The notes beneath the pieces were generated by a model, which saw only the letters and a list, made by a program, of their open reading frames with translations, did no database searches and was not told where the DNA came from. DNA of 64,000 bases from Paractinoplanes durhamensis. GTDB taxonomy: Bacteria > Actinomycetota > Actinomycetes > Mycobacteriales > Micromonosporaceae. The translations under genes were made by a program, and so were the position numbers. The DNA is taken from assembly GCF_016862175.1 (NCBI RefSeq), contig NZ_BOML01000043.1:1-64000 (forward strand). The letters are read 5' to 3'. Within the stretch, counting starts at the first letter, position 1, and every line of letters begins with the position of its first letter. Positions 53,792 through 62,639 of this stretch are shown here, in pieces.

Positions 53792-55600
53792 TTAGCCGAG
53801 CGCGAAGCTCGGGTGCGGCGGCTGGTTGTAGGCGGTGTTCTGCCAGGCCACGGCCTCGCGGTACATCCGGTCCTGCATCAGCGACACGTGCGAGATGCTG
53901 GTCGCGTCGGTCGTCGAGTAGATCCGCAGGGCCTTGTTGTCGGTCGTCGGCCAGATGACCTCTTCACGCCAGTCACCCTGGATGTCGGCCTGCAGCGACG
54001 GGGTCGCCTTGGTGCTGTTGTTGGAGTGCACGCCGCTCGCGGTCAGCAGCCGGGTGTCGGCGCTGGTGCCGTACTTGTCGATGTGCGTCGCGTCGAGCAG
54101 CTCGCGCTGCGCGTCGCCGTCCCACCAGATCACGAAGTTGGTGCTGGACGGCTTGCGGCCGATGTTCGCACCGGACGTGTTGAACAGGCCGGAGACGCCG
54201 GACGACCACGACTCGGCGCCGGGGCTGCCGGCGTAGATGTCGTCCGAGACGCCGCGGCCGTTGTCGCAGCCGCAGGACGCGTTGGACCAGATGATCGCGC
54301 CGGTCTTCGCGTCTGCCATCCAGGCGGCCAGCTTCGAGGTGTCCTCGTCGACCTTGAAGACCTCCAGGCCGGCCCGGCTCGGGATCAGGTCACCCACGTG
54401 GTAGGCGTCGCCGTGGCCCTGACCGTTCTTCCACAGCCCCGCGCCGTTGTCGTCGATCGCCATCGCCCCGTACAGGATCTCGTCCTTGCCGTCGCTGTCG
54501 ACGTCGGCGATGGAGAGCTGATGGTTGCCCTGGCCGGTCCAGGCCGAACCGTTGGTGGACGAGTTGCTGTCGAAGGTCCACTTCCGGGTGAGGGCGCCGT
54601 TGCGGAAGTCCCAGGCCACGATCACCGAACGGGTGTAATAGCCGCGGGCCATGATGATGCTCGGGTACGACCCGTTGATGTACGCCGTGCCGGCCAGGAA
54701 GCGGTCGACCCGGTTGCCGTACGAGTCGCCCCAGCTGGAGACGGTCCCGCGCGGCACGACGTAGTCGGCGGTGGCCAGGGCCTTGCCGGTCGGGCCGGCG
54801 AAGACGGTCAGGAACTCGGGGCCGGACAGGATGTAGCCGGAGGAGTTGCGGTAGTCGGCGGTCGAGCTGCCGATCACCACGCCGGTGCCGTCCTTGGAGC
54901 CGTCGGCGGTCTTCATGACCACCTCGGCCTTGCCGTCGCCGTCGTAGTCGAACACCTGGAACTGGGTGTAGTGCGCGCCGGCCCGGATGTTCTTGCCGAG
55001 GTCGATGCGCCACAGCCGGGTGCCGTTGAGCTTGTACGCGTCGATGAACACGTTGCCGGTGTAGCCGGACTGCGAGTTGTCCTTGGCGTTCGACGGATCC
55101 CACTTGAGGACGATCTCGTAGGAGCCGTCGCCGTCCAGGTCACCGACGGAGGCGTCGTTGGCGGCGTACGTGTAGGCGACGCCGTCGGGCGTGGTGCCGC
55201 CGGCCGGGATCTGGATCGGCACGTCGGTGTAGGCGGCGTCGAGGGCGGCCACCGGTGCGTCCGCGGCGAGCGTCGAGGCGCCGGTCGGCCGGACCGTGTA
55301 GGCGGCACCGACCTTCGCGCCGGCGTCGGTGAAGTTCGTCTTGCCGGTCGTCGTGATCTTGGTGCCGTCGCGGTAGACGTCGAAGGTCACCCCGGCCGGG
55401 TCGGACTTCAGCAACCGCCAGGACAGGAAGTTGCCGGTGCCGGCCCGCAGGCTGATCAGGCCGCGGTTGAGGTTCTCGGTGGTGCTCTGCGGGTCGGCGG
55501 CGGTGACGGCGGCGGGCTCGACGGAAGCCCTCGCCACGGCGGCGGTGGAACCGACGAGGACGAGGGCGGCCAGGGCCGTCAGGGTCTTGGCACGTTTCAT
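53792..55600 (-). CDS. Secreted rhamnogalacturonan lyase, PL11 family
   Basis: 602 aa, with AGGAGAGAC before ATG 55600. The signal peptide ends near ARAS (about residue 26). The N-terminal domain (about 35-135, NLNRGLISLRAGTGNFLSWRLL) leads to an eight-blade propeller with repeated DxDGDG calcium loops (GDLDGDGSYE, DYDGDGKAE, DVDSDGKDE). PHPSFALG at the C-terminus matches other PL11 enzymes. It cleaves the pectin backbone between rhamnose and galacturonate. No carbohydrate-binding module is attached. Confidence 0.94.
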   Translation of the reverse strand: MKRAKTLTALAALVLVGSTAAVARASVEPAAVTAADPQSTTENLNRGLISLRAGTGNFLSWRLLKSDPAGVTFDVYRDGTKITTTGKTNFTDAGAKVGAAYTVRPTGASTLAADAPVAALDAAYTDVPIQIPAGGTTPDGVAYTYAANDASVGDLDGDGSYEIVLKWDPSNAKDNSQSGYTGNVFIDAYKLNGTRLWRIDLGKNIRAGAHYTQFQVFDYDGDGKAEVVMKTADGSKDGTGVVIGSSTADYRNSSGYILSGPEFLTVFAGPTGKALATADYVVPRGTVSSWGDSYGNRVDRFLAGTAYINGSYPSIIMARGYYTRSVIVAWDFRNGALTRKWTFDSNSSTNGSAWTGQGNHQLSIADVDSDGKDEILYGAMAIDDNGAGLWKNGQGHGDAYHVGDLIPSRAGLEVFKVDEDTSKLAAWMADAKTGAIIWSNASCGCDNGRGVSDDIYAGSPGAESWSSGVSGLFNTSGANIGRKPSSTNFVIWWDGDAQRELLDATHIDKYGTSADTRLLTASGVHSNNSTKATPSLQADIQGDWREEVIWPTTDNKALRIYSTTDATSISHVSLMQDRMYREAVAWQNTAYNQPPHPSFALG

Positions 55601-55630
55601 TCGGGTGTCTCTCCTACTCGGTGGAGGGTA

Positions 55631-55644
55631 GGCAAGCGCTTTCC
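55631..55644. promoter_or_regulatory. LacI-family operator upstream of PL11 gene
   Basis: GGCAAGCGCTTTCC is a near-perfect palindrome centred on AAGCGCTT, the common LacI/CcpA-type operator core in actinomycete glycosidase promoters. It lies 31 bp upstream of the lyase start codon. Confidence 0.6.
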
Positions 55645-55733
55645 TCGGGAAGCTAGTCCTCAGATTGAGGCTTGTCTATGTCTTCGCGCCTTTTGGTGGG
55701 CGGGGGCGGTCTTGATCTGGTAGGCGTTAGGGC

Positions 55734-56426
55734 ATGAAGGCTTTGGTGGTACGCGGGGGATGGGAAGGGCACCGGCCGGTGGAGGCCACGGACCTCTTTC
55801 TGCCGTTCCTCGCTTCTCGTGGTTTCGAGGTCCGGATCTCCGACTCGCCGTCGATTTACGCGGACGCCGCGGTGATGTCGTCAACCGACCTGATCGTGCA
55901 GTGCGTGACCATGTCGTCGATCTCGCCGGAGGCTTTGGCGGGCCTGCGGGCAGCGGTGGTGGCCGGCACCGGGTTCACCGGCTGGCACGGCGGTATTGCC
56001 GACTCGTTCCGTGCCTCGTCGGACTATCTGCAGTTGGTGGGCGGCCAGTTCGCGACCCACCCCGGGAAGGAGCCTTCCGCGTGCGGCGGGGATGAAACGG
56101 ACAATTTCCTGACTTATCGTGTTTCTTTTACGGGTGATCATCCGATCACGACCGGCCTGGACGATTTCGAACTCACCACCGAGCAGTACTGGGTGTTGCA
56201 CGATGACCTCATCGACGTCCTCGCCACCACCACCCACCCGGTCCAGCCGTGGCATCCGTGGCACCGGCCGATCGTCTCGCCGGTGATCTGGACCAGACAG
56301 TGGGGTCAGGGGCGGATCGTCGTCACCACGCCCGGGCACAGCCTCGACGTCCTCGAGAACCCGAACATCCGCACCGTCGTCGAAAGGGGCATGCTGTGGG
56401 CCGCCCGCACCGCGTCGGCATCGTAG
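55734..56426 (+). CDS. ThuA-like protein
   Basis: 230 aa. The class I amidotransferase-like ThuA fold is recognised from the start KALVVRGGWEGHRPVEATD, TGFTGWHGGIADSF and HPITTGLDDFELTTEQYWV. ThuA proteins take part in disaccharide (trehalose, sucrose) or aromatic sugar catabolism, usually with Gfo/Idh dehydrogenases, as here. The gene overlaps the next by 31 bp. Confidence 0.88.
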   Translation: MKALVVRGGWEGHRPVEATDLFLPFLASRGFEVRISDSPSIYADAAVMSSTDLIVQCVTMSSISPEALAGLRAAVVAGTGFTGWHGGIADSFRASSDYLQLVGGQFATHPGKEPSACGGDETDNFLTYRVSFTGDHPITTGLDDFELTTEQYWVLHDDLIDVLATTTHPVQPWHPWHRPIVSPVIWTRQWGQGRIVVTTPGHSLDVLENPNIRTVVERGMLWAARTASAS

Positions 56427-57487
56427 GCACCGGGTTCATCTCCGCCGCGTACCTCGGCACGCTGGCCGGCCATCCCGGCGTCACCATCGCGGCGGTCGCC
56501 GACATCGACGCCGCCCGGGCCGCGACGGTCGCCGCCGGCCTGGCGGGCTGCCGCGCCCTCCCGGTCGACGAACTCCTGCAGGACCCGCAGGTCGACACGG
56601 TTCTCAACCTCACGGTGCCGGCCGCGCACGGACCGGTCGCGCTGGCGGCCATCGCCAACCACAAGCAGGTGTACGGCGAGAAGCCGCTCGCCGCCGACAT
56701 GACCGCCGCGCGTGCCCTGCTCGACCAGGCCGCCGCCTTCGACGTGGCGGTCGGCTGCGCCCCCGACACCGTGCTCGGCACCGGCATCCAGACCGCCCGG
56801 GCCGCCGTCGACGACGGGCTGATCGGCCGCCCGCTGTCCGCGGTGGCGGTGATGGCCACACCCGGCCACGAACGCTGGCACCCGAACCCCGACTTCTACT
56901 ACCTGCCCGGCGGCGGCCCGCTGCTCGACATGGGCCCCTACTACCTGTCCGCCCTGATCCACCTGCTCGGCCCGATCGTGGCGGTCACCGGCGCCGCCTC
57001 CCGCCTGCGTGACTCCCGGGTCATCGGGTCCGGCCCGCGCGCCGGTTCGCCGGTCCCCGTCGAGGTCGACACCCACGTCACCGGCGTCCTGCACCACGCC
57101 GGCGGGGTCCTCTCCACGATCACCACCAGCTTCGACGCGGTCCGCACCACGGCCGCCCCGATCGAGGTGCACGGCGAGACCGGCACCCTGGCCGTCCCCG
57201 ACCCCAACCACTTCGACGGCGACGTCCGGCTGTTCGCGCTGGGCGCCGACGACTGGCGCACCCTGGAACCGTCGGCCGGCTATCAGGGCGCGGGCCGCGG
57301 CATCGGCCTCCTCGACATGATCACGACCGGCGCACCCCGGGCGAGCGGCGCCCTCGCCCTGCACGTGCTGGACGCGATGACGTCGCTGCTGCGCTCGGCC
57401 GCGGAGGGCCGCCGCATCGACCTGACCACGACGGCCGACCGGCCGCCGGTGGTGCCGTTCACGCCGGCGTCGGGCTGGCGCTCTTAA
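56396..57487 (+). CDS. Gfo/Idh/MocA family oxidoreductase
   Basis: 363 aa from GTG 56396, with AAAGGGG upstream; a longer open frame lies inside the ThuA gene. The Rossmann motif VGIVGTGFIS opens the protein. EKPLAADM is the family EKP motif with its catalytic Lys, and the C-terminal sheet domain includes GGGPLLDMGPYYLSALIHLLG. It would oxidise or epimerise a sugar or inositol with NAD(P). It is coupled to ThuA, suggesting successive steps on the same sugar. Confidence 0.9.
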   Translation: MGRPHRVGIVGTGFISAAYLGTLAGHPGVTIAAVADIDAARAATVAAGLAGCRALPVDELLQDPQVDTVLNLTVPAAHGPVALAAIANHKQVYGEKPLAADMTAARALLDQAAAFDVAVGCAPDTVLGTGIQTARAAVDDGLIGRPLSAVAVMATPGHERWHPNPDFYYLPGGGPLLDMGPYYLSALIHLLGPIVAVTGAASRLRDSRVIGSGPRAGSPVPVEVDTHVTGVLHHAGGVLSTITTSFDAVRTTAAPIEVHGETGTLAVPDPNHFDGDVRLFALGADDWRTLEPSAGYQGAGRGIGLLDMITTGAPRASGALALHVLDAMTSLLRSAAEGRRIDLTTTADRPPVVPFTPASGWRS

Positions 57488-57500
57488 CGGCGGCCGGGCT

Positions 57501-57531
57501 GAGCACCGACTGGCCGTTACGCTCGGTGCTC
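57501..57531. terminator. Hairpin between convergent oxidoreductase and amino-acid oxidase genes
   Basis: GAGCACCGA (57501-57509) pairs with TCGGTGCTC (57523-57531) across a 13-nt loop in the 42-bp convergent gap. Confidence 0.6.
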
Positions 57532-58438
57532 ATCGGACGGCCGCCGCGATCTCGTCGGCGCAACCCCAGGACAGCGTCATGCCGGCGCCGCCATGCCCGT
57601 ACGCATGAATGATGTTGCCGTTGATCTCCATCCGAGGGCCGCCGTGCCGGGCCGGTCGCAGGCCGATCCGCTCGGCCAGGATCTTTGCCCCGCGCAGCTC
57701 CGGCACCAGGTTCGTGCAGCGTTCGACGATCGCGGCCGCCTCCGCCGGATCGGGGTCGAGGTCGCCGCGGCCGATCTCGAACGTGCCGCCCAGCACCACG
57801 TCGCGGGAGCGCGGATGCACGTAGGTGGAACCGTTCTGATCACGGACCGCCACCGTCACGCCCGGATTTTCGACCAGCACGATGTGCCCGCGCACCGGAT
57901 GCACCGCCGGGTCGCCGGCCAGCTCGCGCGCCGCCAGCCCGGTCGCGTTGACCACCCAATCGGCCTCGGCCTCGGCCAGCGCATTCACCCGGCGGCGCTC
58001 GATCCGGCCGCCGGCCTCCTCGACGCGGCCGGCCAGCCACGGCAGGTAGGTGTCCATCTCGGCGAGCGGGGCCAGAAAAAGCAGTTCCTGAGCGTACGGA
58101 CCAAAGCCCTCCCGCAGCTGTACGCCGTCCGCCTCCCCGGCCCACCACGGAAGCTCGGTGATCGGGGTGCGTAGCAGGTTGCGGGTCGGCCGGAGCAGCA
58201 GTCCCGGGACGCTGTCGGCCAGCTGCTCGCGGAACTCCCGGTAGGTCGCGGCCGCCCACCGTGCCACCTGCGGGTTGCCGTCGGTGCGGGTCGGGTACCA
58301 GGCGGCGGCCGCCACCGCCGACACCGTGTCGAGGGGGTCGTCGGCGGTCCACACGGTCACCGCGGCGCCGCGCTCCAGCAGCCGGATCGCCGCGGTCAGC
58401 CCGATCACCCCGCCGCCCACCACAATCACGTCGGTCAT
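57530..58438 (-). CDS. D-amino-acid oxidase
   Basis: 302 aa. The FAD motif VIVVGGGVIGLTAAIRLLE is at the N-terminus. DAAO features: VSAVAAAAWYPTR, NATGLAARELAGD, PVRGHIVLVENPG, GLRPARHGGPRME (substrate carboxylate Arg) and the C-terminal HAYGHGGAGMTLSWGCA. It deaminates D-amino acids to keto acids with release of hydrogen peroxide. No peroxisomal-type tail applies in bacteria. It stands 14 bp downstream of the CMD gene and may be co-transcribed with it. Confidence 0.92.
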   Translation of the reverse strand: MTDVIVVGGGVIGLTAAIRLLERGAAVTVWTADDPLDTVSAVAAAAWYPTRTDGNPQVARWAAATYREFREQLADSVPGLLLRPTRNLLRTPITELPWWAGEADGVQLREGFGPYAQELLFLAPLAEMDTYLPWLAGRVEEAGGRIERRRVNALAEAEADWVVNATGLAARELAGDPAVHPVRGHIVLVENPGVTVAVRDQNGSTYVHPRSRDVVLGGTFEIGRGDLDPDPAEAAAIVERCTNLVPELRGAKILAERIGLRPARHGGPRMEINGNIIHAYGHGGAGMTLSWGCADEIAAAVR

Positions 58439-58452
58439 GCTTCGATCCTGGC

Positions 58453-59223
58453 CTACCGTTCTTCGCTGGCCGGCGGCGCCACCTCGTCCAGAGCCCGCAG
58501 CGCGTTGAGCGTGCGCGGGTAGCCGACGAACGGCAGCAGCTGGGTGATGACCGCGAGCACGGTGGCGCGGTCGTTGCCGACGTGCAGGTTGGCGGCGACG
58601 TGGCCCTTGACCTGCGGGTCGGCGCCGCCGAGGGAGATCAGCATGGCCAGGGTGAGCAGCTCGCGGGTCGGGATGTCGATGCCGTTACGGGTGTAGTGGT
58701 CGCCGAAGCAGTTGGCCGACAGCAGCCGCTGGATGTGCTGCTCATCGGCGGGCGCGTTGGCGTACATCGCGTCGACGCGCTCGGCGCCGACGATCTGTTT
58801 CTGGACCGCCAGCCCTTTCTCGGCCCGGGTCTCGGGGGTGGTGGTCGACTGGCCGGGCAGCGGCAGCACGACGCCGTGCTCGGTGAGCACCTCGTTGGTG
58901 ACGTGCAGGAAGTCGTAGACCCTGCCCATGCCGGCGTAGGGCACGGCCTGGTAGACGATCTCCTTGATCTCGACCGGGGTGACACCGGCGGTGAGGGCGG
59001 CGCCGAGCATCATCCGGTACTCCCTTATCGCCTGCCCGGCGATGAGGGCGGCCAACTGCACCATCAGCCGGGTGCGGGTGTCGAGGTCGCTGTGTTGCAG
59101 CACCTCGTCGAACGCGAAGTTGTCGAAGTACTCGATCAGCTCCGGGTCGGTGACCGCGAGGGTCGACACGTGCCCCGGGAACAGCTGCTCGTGGTTCTTG
59201 CGGGCCGTCTCGCTGATGGCCAT
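58453..59223 (-). CDS. Carboxymuconolactone decarboxylase (CMD/AhpD-like) family protein
   Basis: 256 aa with two CMD modules (about 30-115 and 150-240), each with the helical pattern LDTRTRLMVQLAALI / PTRELLTLAMLISLGG. The AhpD CxxC pair is absent; the only Cys is in ANCFGDHY and aligns with the second-module position, followed by His. True decarboxylase activity is therefore uncertain. GAGG lies before ATG 59223. Confidence 0.83.
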   Translation of the reverse strand: MAISETARKNHEQLFPGHVSTLAVTDPELIEYFDNFAFDEVLQHSDLDTRTRLMVQLAALIAGQAIREYRMMLGAALTAGVTPVEIKEIVYQAVPYAGMGRVYDFLHVTNEVLTEHGVVLPLPGQSTTTPETRAEKGLAVQKQIVGAERVDAMYANAPADEQHIQRLLSANCFGDHYTRNGIDIPTRELLTLAMLISLGGADPQVKGHVAANLHVGNDRATVLAVITQLLPFVGYPRTLNALRALDEVAPPASEER

Positions 59224-59325
59224 GGCACACCTCGTCTCTCTCCGACAGCAGCGTTACCACCTTGCCGGGATCCAAACCGGGGTGGGAGGTAAAGCCAGAA
59301 CCCCCCCTGGCAGCGCGTGCTGCGT

Positions 59326-61527
59326 TCAGGGGCGCAGTTCGGCGGCGACGGATGTTCGCAGGTAGGCCTCCACCCAAGCGGTCACCGCCTCCTCGTCCGG
59401 GTCCGGGCCGAGCAGCGCGGCCAGGGTTTTCAGGGTGTCGGCGACCCGGCGCAGGCCGGTGCGGCCGAGGCGGTCGGCCGCGGCGTGCAGGCGGGCCGGC
59501 ATGGTCGGCGGGGTGTGCAGCAGGCCGCGGTGGGCCACCTCGGACAGCAGCGACAACGCCTCCTCCAGCGCGTGCCCGAGCGGATCGGTCGCGGTGTCCG
59601 GCAGGCGCTGCGGGTCCGTGCCGTTCCCGGCCGGCGCCAGATCCGGGACCAGCACGCCGTCGCCCACCGCGAAGCCGATCGGATCGATCAGCACACTCCC
59701 GCCGGCCCGCCGCACGCTGCCCGCGACAAACCGAACCTCGCCGCTCAACGCCTCGGCCACCGCGTCGAGCCGGCCGGGCGCGCACGCCGCGTGGGTCGCG
59801 CTGATCGTCGCGGTGGTGCCGGACTCGTCGGCGATCACGGCGTCCAGCCGCTGCGCCCCCGGCGCGTAGCTGATCGACAGCACCTCGGCGACCGGCACCA
59901 CCCGGACCAGTTCGGCCTCGACCCGCGCCCGGATCTGCCGCGGCGGCAACGCCGCCAGCTCGGCGGCGAGCCGCCCCAGGTCGGCCGCGATCAGCGTGCG
60001 GGGCAGCTGCTCCCACGACCCGCGCGAGGTCATCGCCTCGGTCCGGCTGAGCCGCCGGCTGCCGAGCCGCACGGTCCGGCTGGCGCTGCGCGACGCCGAC
60101 TCGGTGACGACGGCCCCCGACGCGAGCGCCCGGAGGGTCACGCCGGCGACGCGGCGTTCGCCGAGCCGTGGTCCGGCTTCCTCCGTTTCGTACGCCCGTC
60201 GCAGCACCAGAACGCTCGCACTGTCCGCATGAGCGAGGAAGACCTCGACGACCCGCTCGGCTCCGACCACCGAGACCCGGGCCCCGAGCCCGTCGAGCCG
60301 GGCCCGCCGCAGCGGAGTCTCGGACGCCTCGTCGGTCCCGAGCACCCGGGAGGCGAGGCCGGCCCCACCGAGAGCCCGATCCCGCGCGAACAGCTCCGCC
60401 ACATGATCGGCGAGCGCCTCCGGCCGATACCGCGCACTCCGCTCCCGATAGGCGTCAAGCTGCCCGACCAGGTCATCCACCGCGAGCAGAGGCCACCGCA
60501 TCCGCTCCGACTCGAGCCCCCGCCGAACCGAGGTGACCTCAGCCCCGATCCCCGCCCCGAGGTGCACGGCCCCTTCCCGAAGCACAAGTCCGGCGAGCCC
60601 GACGGCCCGCCGAAGCCCGGCCCCACCGACAGCCGAAGCCCCACCACCGACCTGAACCTGAACGTCACTCCGCCCAGGAGCCCGCTCGTCGGCGGCCCGA
60701 AATGCCCAGACCGCAAGCGCAATGACGTCGTCCCGAACCCCGGCCACCGCATCGGTCCGAGCAAACCCAAGGTCCCGGGGCACAAGAAACCGAACGGTCG
60801 CGGTAGGAAGCTCCACAGTAGGAACCGGATCCCCCGGCCGCCCCCGATGAACCCGAGCCACATACCCGGCCCGCTCCACCCGCCGCGCCGCAGCAACCCC
60901 ACGTTCCCCGACCCGAGCGACAACCTGAGCATCAGTGAATTCCCCAGGTGACCACCCGCCCCCCACCACACCAGACCAAGCACCGCTTGCCCCGGCATCC
61001 GCGCTGGCGCTCGGTCCCGCGGAGGTGTCCGCGCTCGTGCTCGCATCGGGCTGAGCGGTTGCGCCGGGCTCTGCGTCTTCGACCCGACCCGCGGGCGATC
61101 TTGTGGAGTCTGGGGCATCTGCTTGCGGCAAATCGACAAGATCGGAGGCGGGTTGCCGTGCGGTGGTTGATCTTGATGAGTTGTCGCCACGATCGACCGG
61201 AAAGTCGACTAGATCGCCGGAGCCGGCTGTTGGCGGTGCTTCGCCTGCGGTGGTGGTGGCGTCGTGCGAGTGCTGGTAGGCGAGTGCCAGGGCGACGATG
61301 TGGCGGCACACGCCGGGGGCGCCGCAGCTGCACTTGCCGGCTTCCAGGCCGCCGGTGGGCAAGGTCGTCGTGGTGCCGTCGGGGGCGGTGGCGTGGACCG
61401 TGCCGTCGGGGTCCTCGGAGAGCGTGGGGGGCTCCCGGTCCACCTCGCGGCCGGCGCGTTTCACCAGGCCCCGGTTGGTCAGCTCGGCCAACGTGTCGGG
61501 GGTCAGGGCCAGGAGATCCGCTCTCAT
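59326..61527 (-). CDS. SWIM zinc-finger protein (YehQ-like)
   Basis: 733 aa from ATG 61527, overlapping the VWA stop (ATGA). The SWIM motif CxCx(n)CxH is at Cys66, Cys68, Cys74, His76 (CSCGAPGVCRHIVAL). An acidic, Ser/Ala/Asp-rich linker (about 90-190) separates it from a long C-terminal region that is conserved in this neighbourhood family but has no known function. The gene order DUF5682-VWA-SWIM matches E. coli yehM-yehP-yehQ. SWIM domains bind DNA or proteins. Confidence 0.87.
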   Translation of the reverse strand: MRADLLALTPDTLAELTNRGLVKRAGREVDREPPTLSEDPDGTVHATAPDGTTTTLPTGGLEAGKCSCGAPGVCRHIVALALAYQHSHDATTTAGEAPPTAGSGDLVDFPVDRGDNSSRSTTARQPASDLVDLPQADAPDSTRSPAGRVEDAEPGATAQPDASTSADTSAGPSASADAGASGAWSGVVGGGWSPGEFTDAQVVARVGERGVAAARRVERAGYVARVHRGRPGDPVPTVELPTATVRFLVPRDLGFARTDAVAGVRDDVIALAVWAFRAADERAPGRSDVQVQVGGGASAVGGAGLRRAVGLAGLVLREGAVHLGAGIGAEVTSVRRGLESERMRWPLLAVDDLVGQLDAYRERSARYRPEALADHVAELFARDRALGGAGLASRVLGTDEASETPLRRARLDGLGARVSVVGAERVVEVFLAHADSASVLVLRRAYETEEAGPRLGERRVAGVTLRALASGAVVTESASRSASRTVRLGSRRLSRTEAMTSRGSWEQLPRTLIAADLGRLAAELAALPPRQIRARVEAELVRVVPVAEVLSISYAPGAQRLDAVIADESGTTATISATHAACAPGRLDAVAEALSGEVRFVAGSVRRAGGSVLIDPIGFAVGDGVLVPDLAPAGNGTDPQRLPDTATDPLGHALEEALSLLSEVAHRGLLHTPPTMPARLHAAADRLGRTGLRRVADTLKTLAALLGPDPDEEAVTAWVEAYLRTSVAAELRP

Positions 61528-62639
61528 CGGGTCACCTGCTCGGCCACGAACTCGGCCAGCCGGCCGGGAGTCATCGCTCCCACGGCGGCGCCCACGTCGG
61601 CCAGGCGCTGGCCCATCGAACGGTCGTAGACCGGGTTGGCCTCCTCGTCCAGGGCGGCCAGGCAGAGGACCTTGGTGCCCTGCTCGACCAGGTCGCGGAC
61701 GGCGCGGACCAGGGCGCCCTCCGAGCCGCCCTCGTAGAAGTCGCTGATCACCGCCACGATCGCGCGGCGGGGCTGTTCGATCAGGCCGGCGCCGTAGCGG
61801 ACGGCCAGGCCGATGTCGGTGCCGCCGCCCAGCTGGACCTTCATCAGCAGTTCCACCGGGTCGTCGACGTCCTGGGTCAGGTCGACGACCGTCGTGTCGA
61901 AGGCGACCAGGTGGGTGCGCACCCCGGGCAGGCCCCACAGGCAGGCGGCGGTGACGGCCGAATGGATGACCGAGTCGACCATCGAGCCGGACTGGTCCAC
62001 CAGCAGGATCACCTGCCACTGGTCGACGTGCTTGCGGCTGCGGGAGAAGAAGTGCGGCGTCTCGATGTAGAGGCGCTGCTCGTCCGGCCGGTAGTGGCCG
62101 AGGTTGGCGCGCAGGGTCCGCCGTACGTCGAAGTCCCGGGCCTGCTTCCAGCGGCTCGGTCTGCGGGCCCGGGTGCCGGTGAACGCGGACCGCACCTCGG
62201 TCGCCATCCGGGCCATCAGGTCGCGGACCACGGCCTCGACGATGCGCCGGGCCAGGCGCAGGACCTCGGGGTTCATCAGGTGCTTGGTCTGCAGGACGGC
62301 GCGCAGCAGGGCCGGGTTGGGTTCGACGGTCCGCAGCACCTCGGGGTCGGTGACGATGTCGGTGATCTCGTACCGTTCGATGGCGTCGCGCTGCAGCCGC
62401 TCCACCGTCTCCTTCGGGAAGAGCTGGTTGATGTCGTTCAGCCAGTCGACGGTGGTCAGCGGCGACGGCCCGCTGCCGCCGGCCCGGCGCCGGACGTCGC
62501 GCTGGTCGAGCTCGCCGTCGCGCCCGTAGAGCCAGTCGAGGGCCGCGTCGCGCCGGGCGGCCTCCGCGCCGAGCTCGCCGGCCGCGGCGGCCGGCTCGCC
62601 GAGGACGAGCCGCCACCGTTCCAGGTCGGGATCAGTCAC
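61524..62639 (-). CDS. VWA-domain protein (YehP-like)
   Basis: 371 aa from GTG 62639, overlapping the DUF5682 stop by 8 bp. The VWA domain lies in the C-terminal half; its MIDAS is complete (DQSGSM, the Thr in GGGTDIG, and ISDFYEG). The N-terminal half has TVEPNPALLRAVLQTKHLMNPEVL and conserved Arg-rich segments typical of YehP relatives. Such VWA proteins usually partner with a MoxR-type ATPase, which would be expected just upstream of DUF5682, outside this window. Confidence 0.9.
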   Translation of the reverse strand: MTDPDLERWRLVLGEPAAAAGELGAEAARRDAALDWLYGRDGELDQRDVRRRAGGSGPSPLTTVDWLNDINQLFPKETVERLQRDAIERYEITDIVTDPEVLRTVEPNPALLRAVLQTKHLMNPEVLRLARRIVEAVVRDLMARMATEVRSAFTGTRARRPSRWKQARDFDVRRTLRANLGHYRPDEQRLYIETPHFFSRSRKHVDQWQVILLVDQSGSMVDSVIHSAVTAACLWGLPGVRTHLVAFDTTVVDLTQDVDDPVELLMKVQLGGGTDIGLAVRYGAGLIEQPRRAIVAVISDFYEGGSEGALVRAVRDLVEQGTKVLCLAALDEEANPVYDRSMGQRLADVGAAVGAMTPGRLAEFVAEQVTR

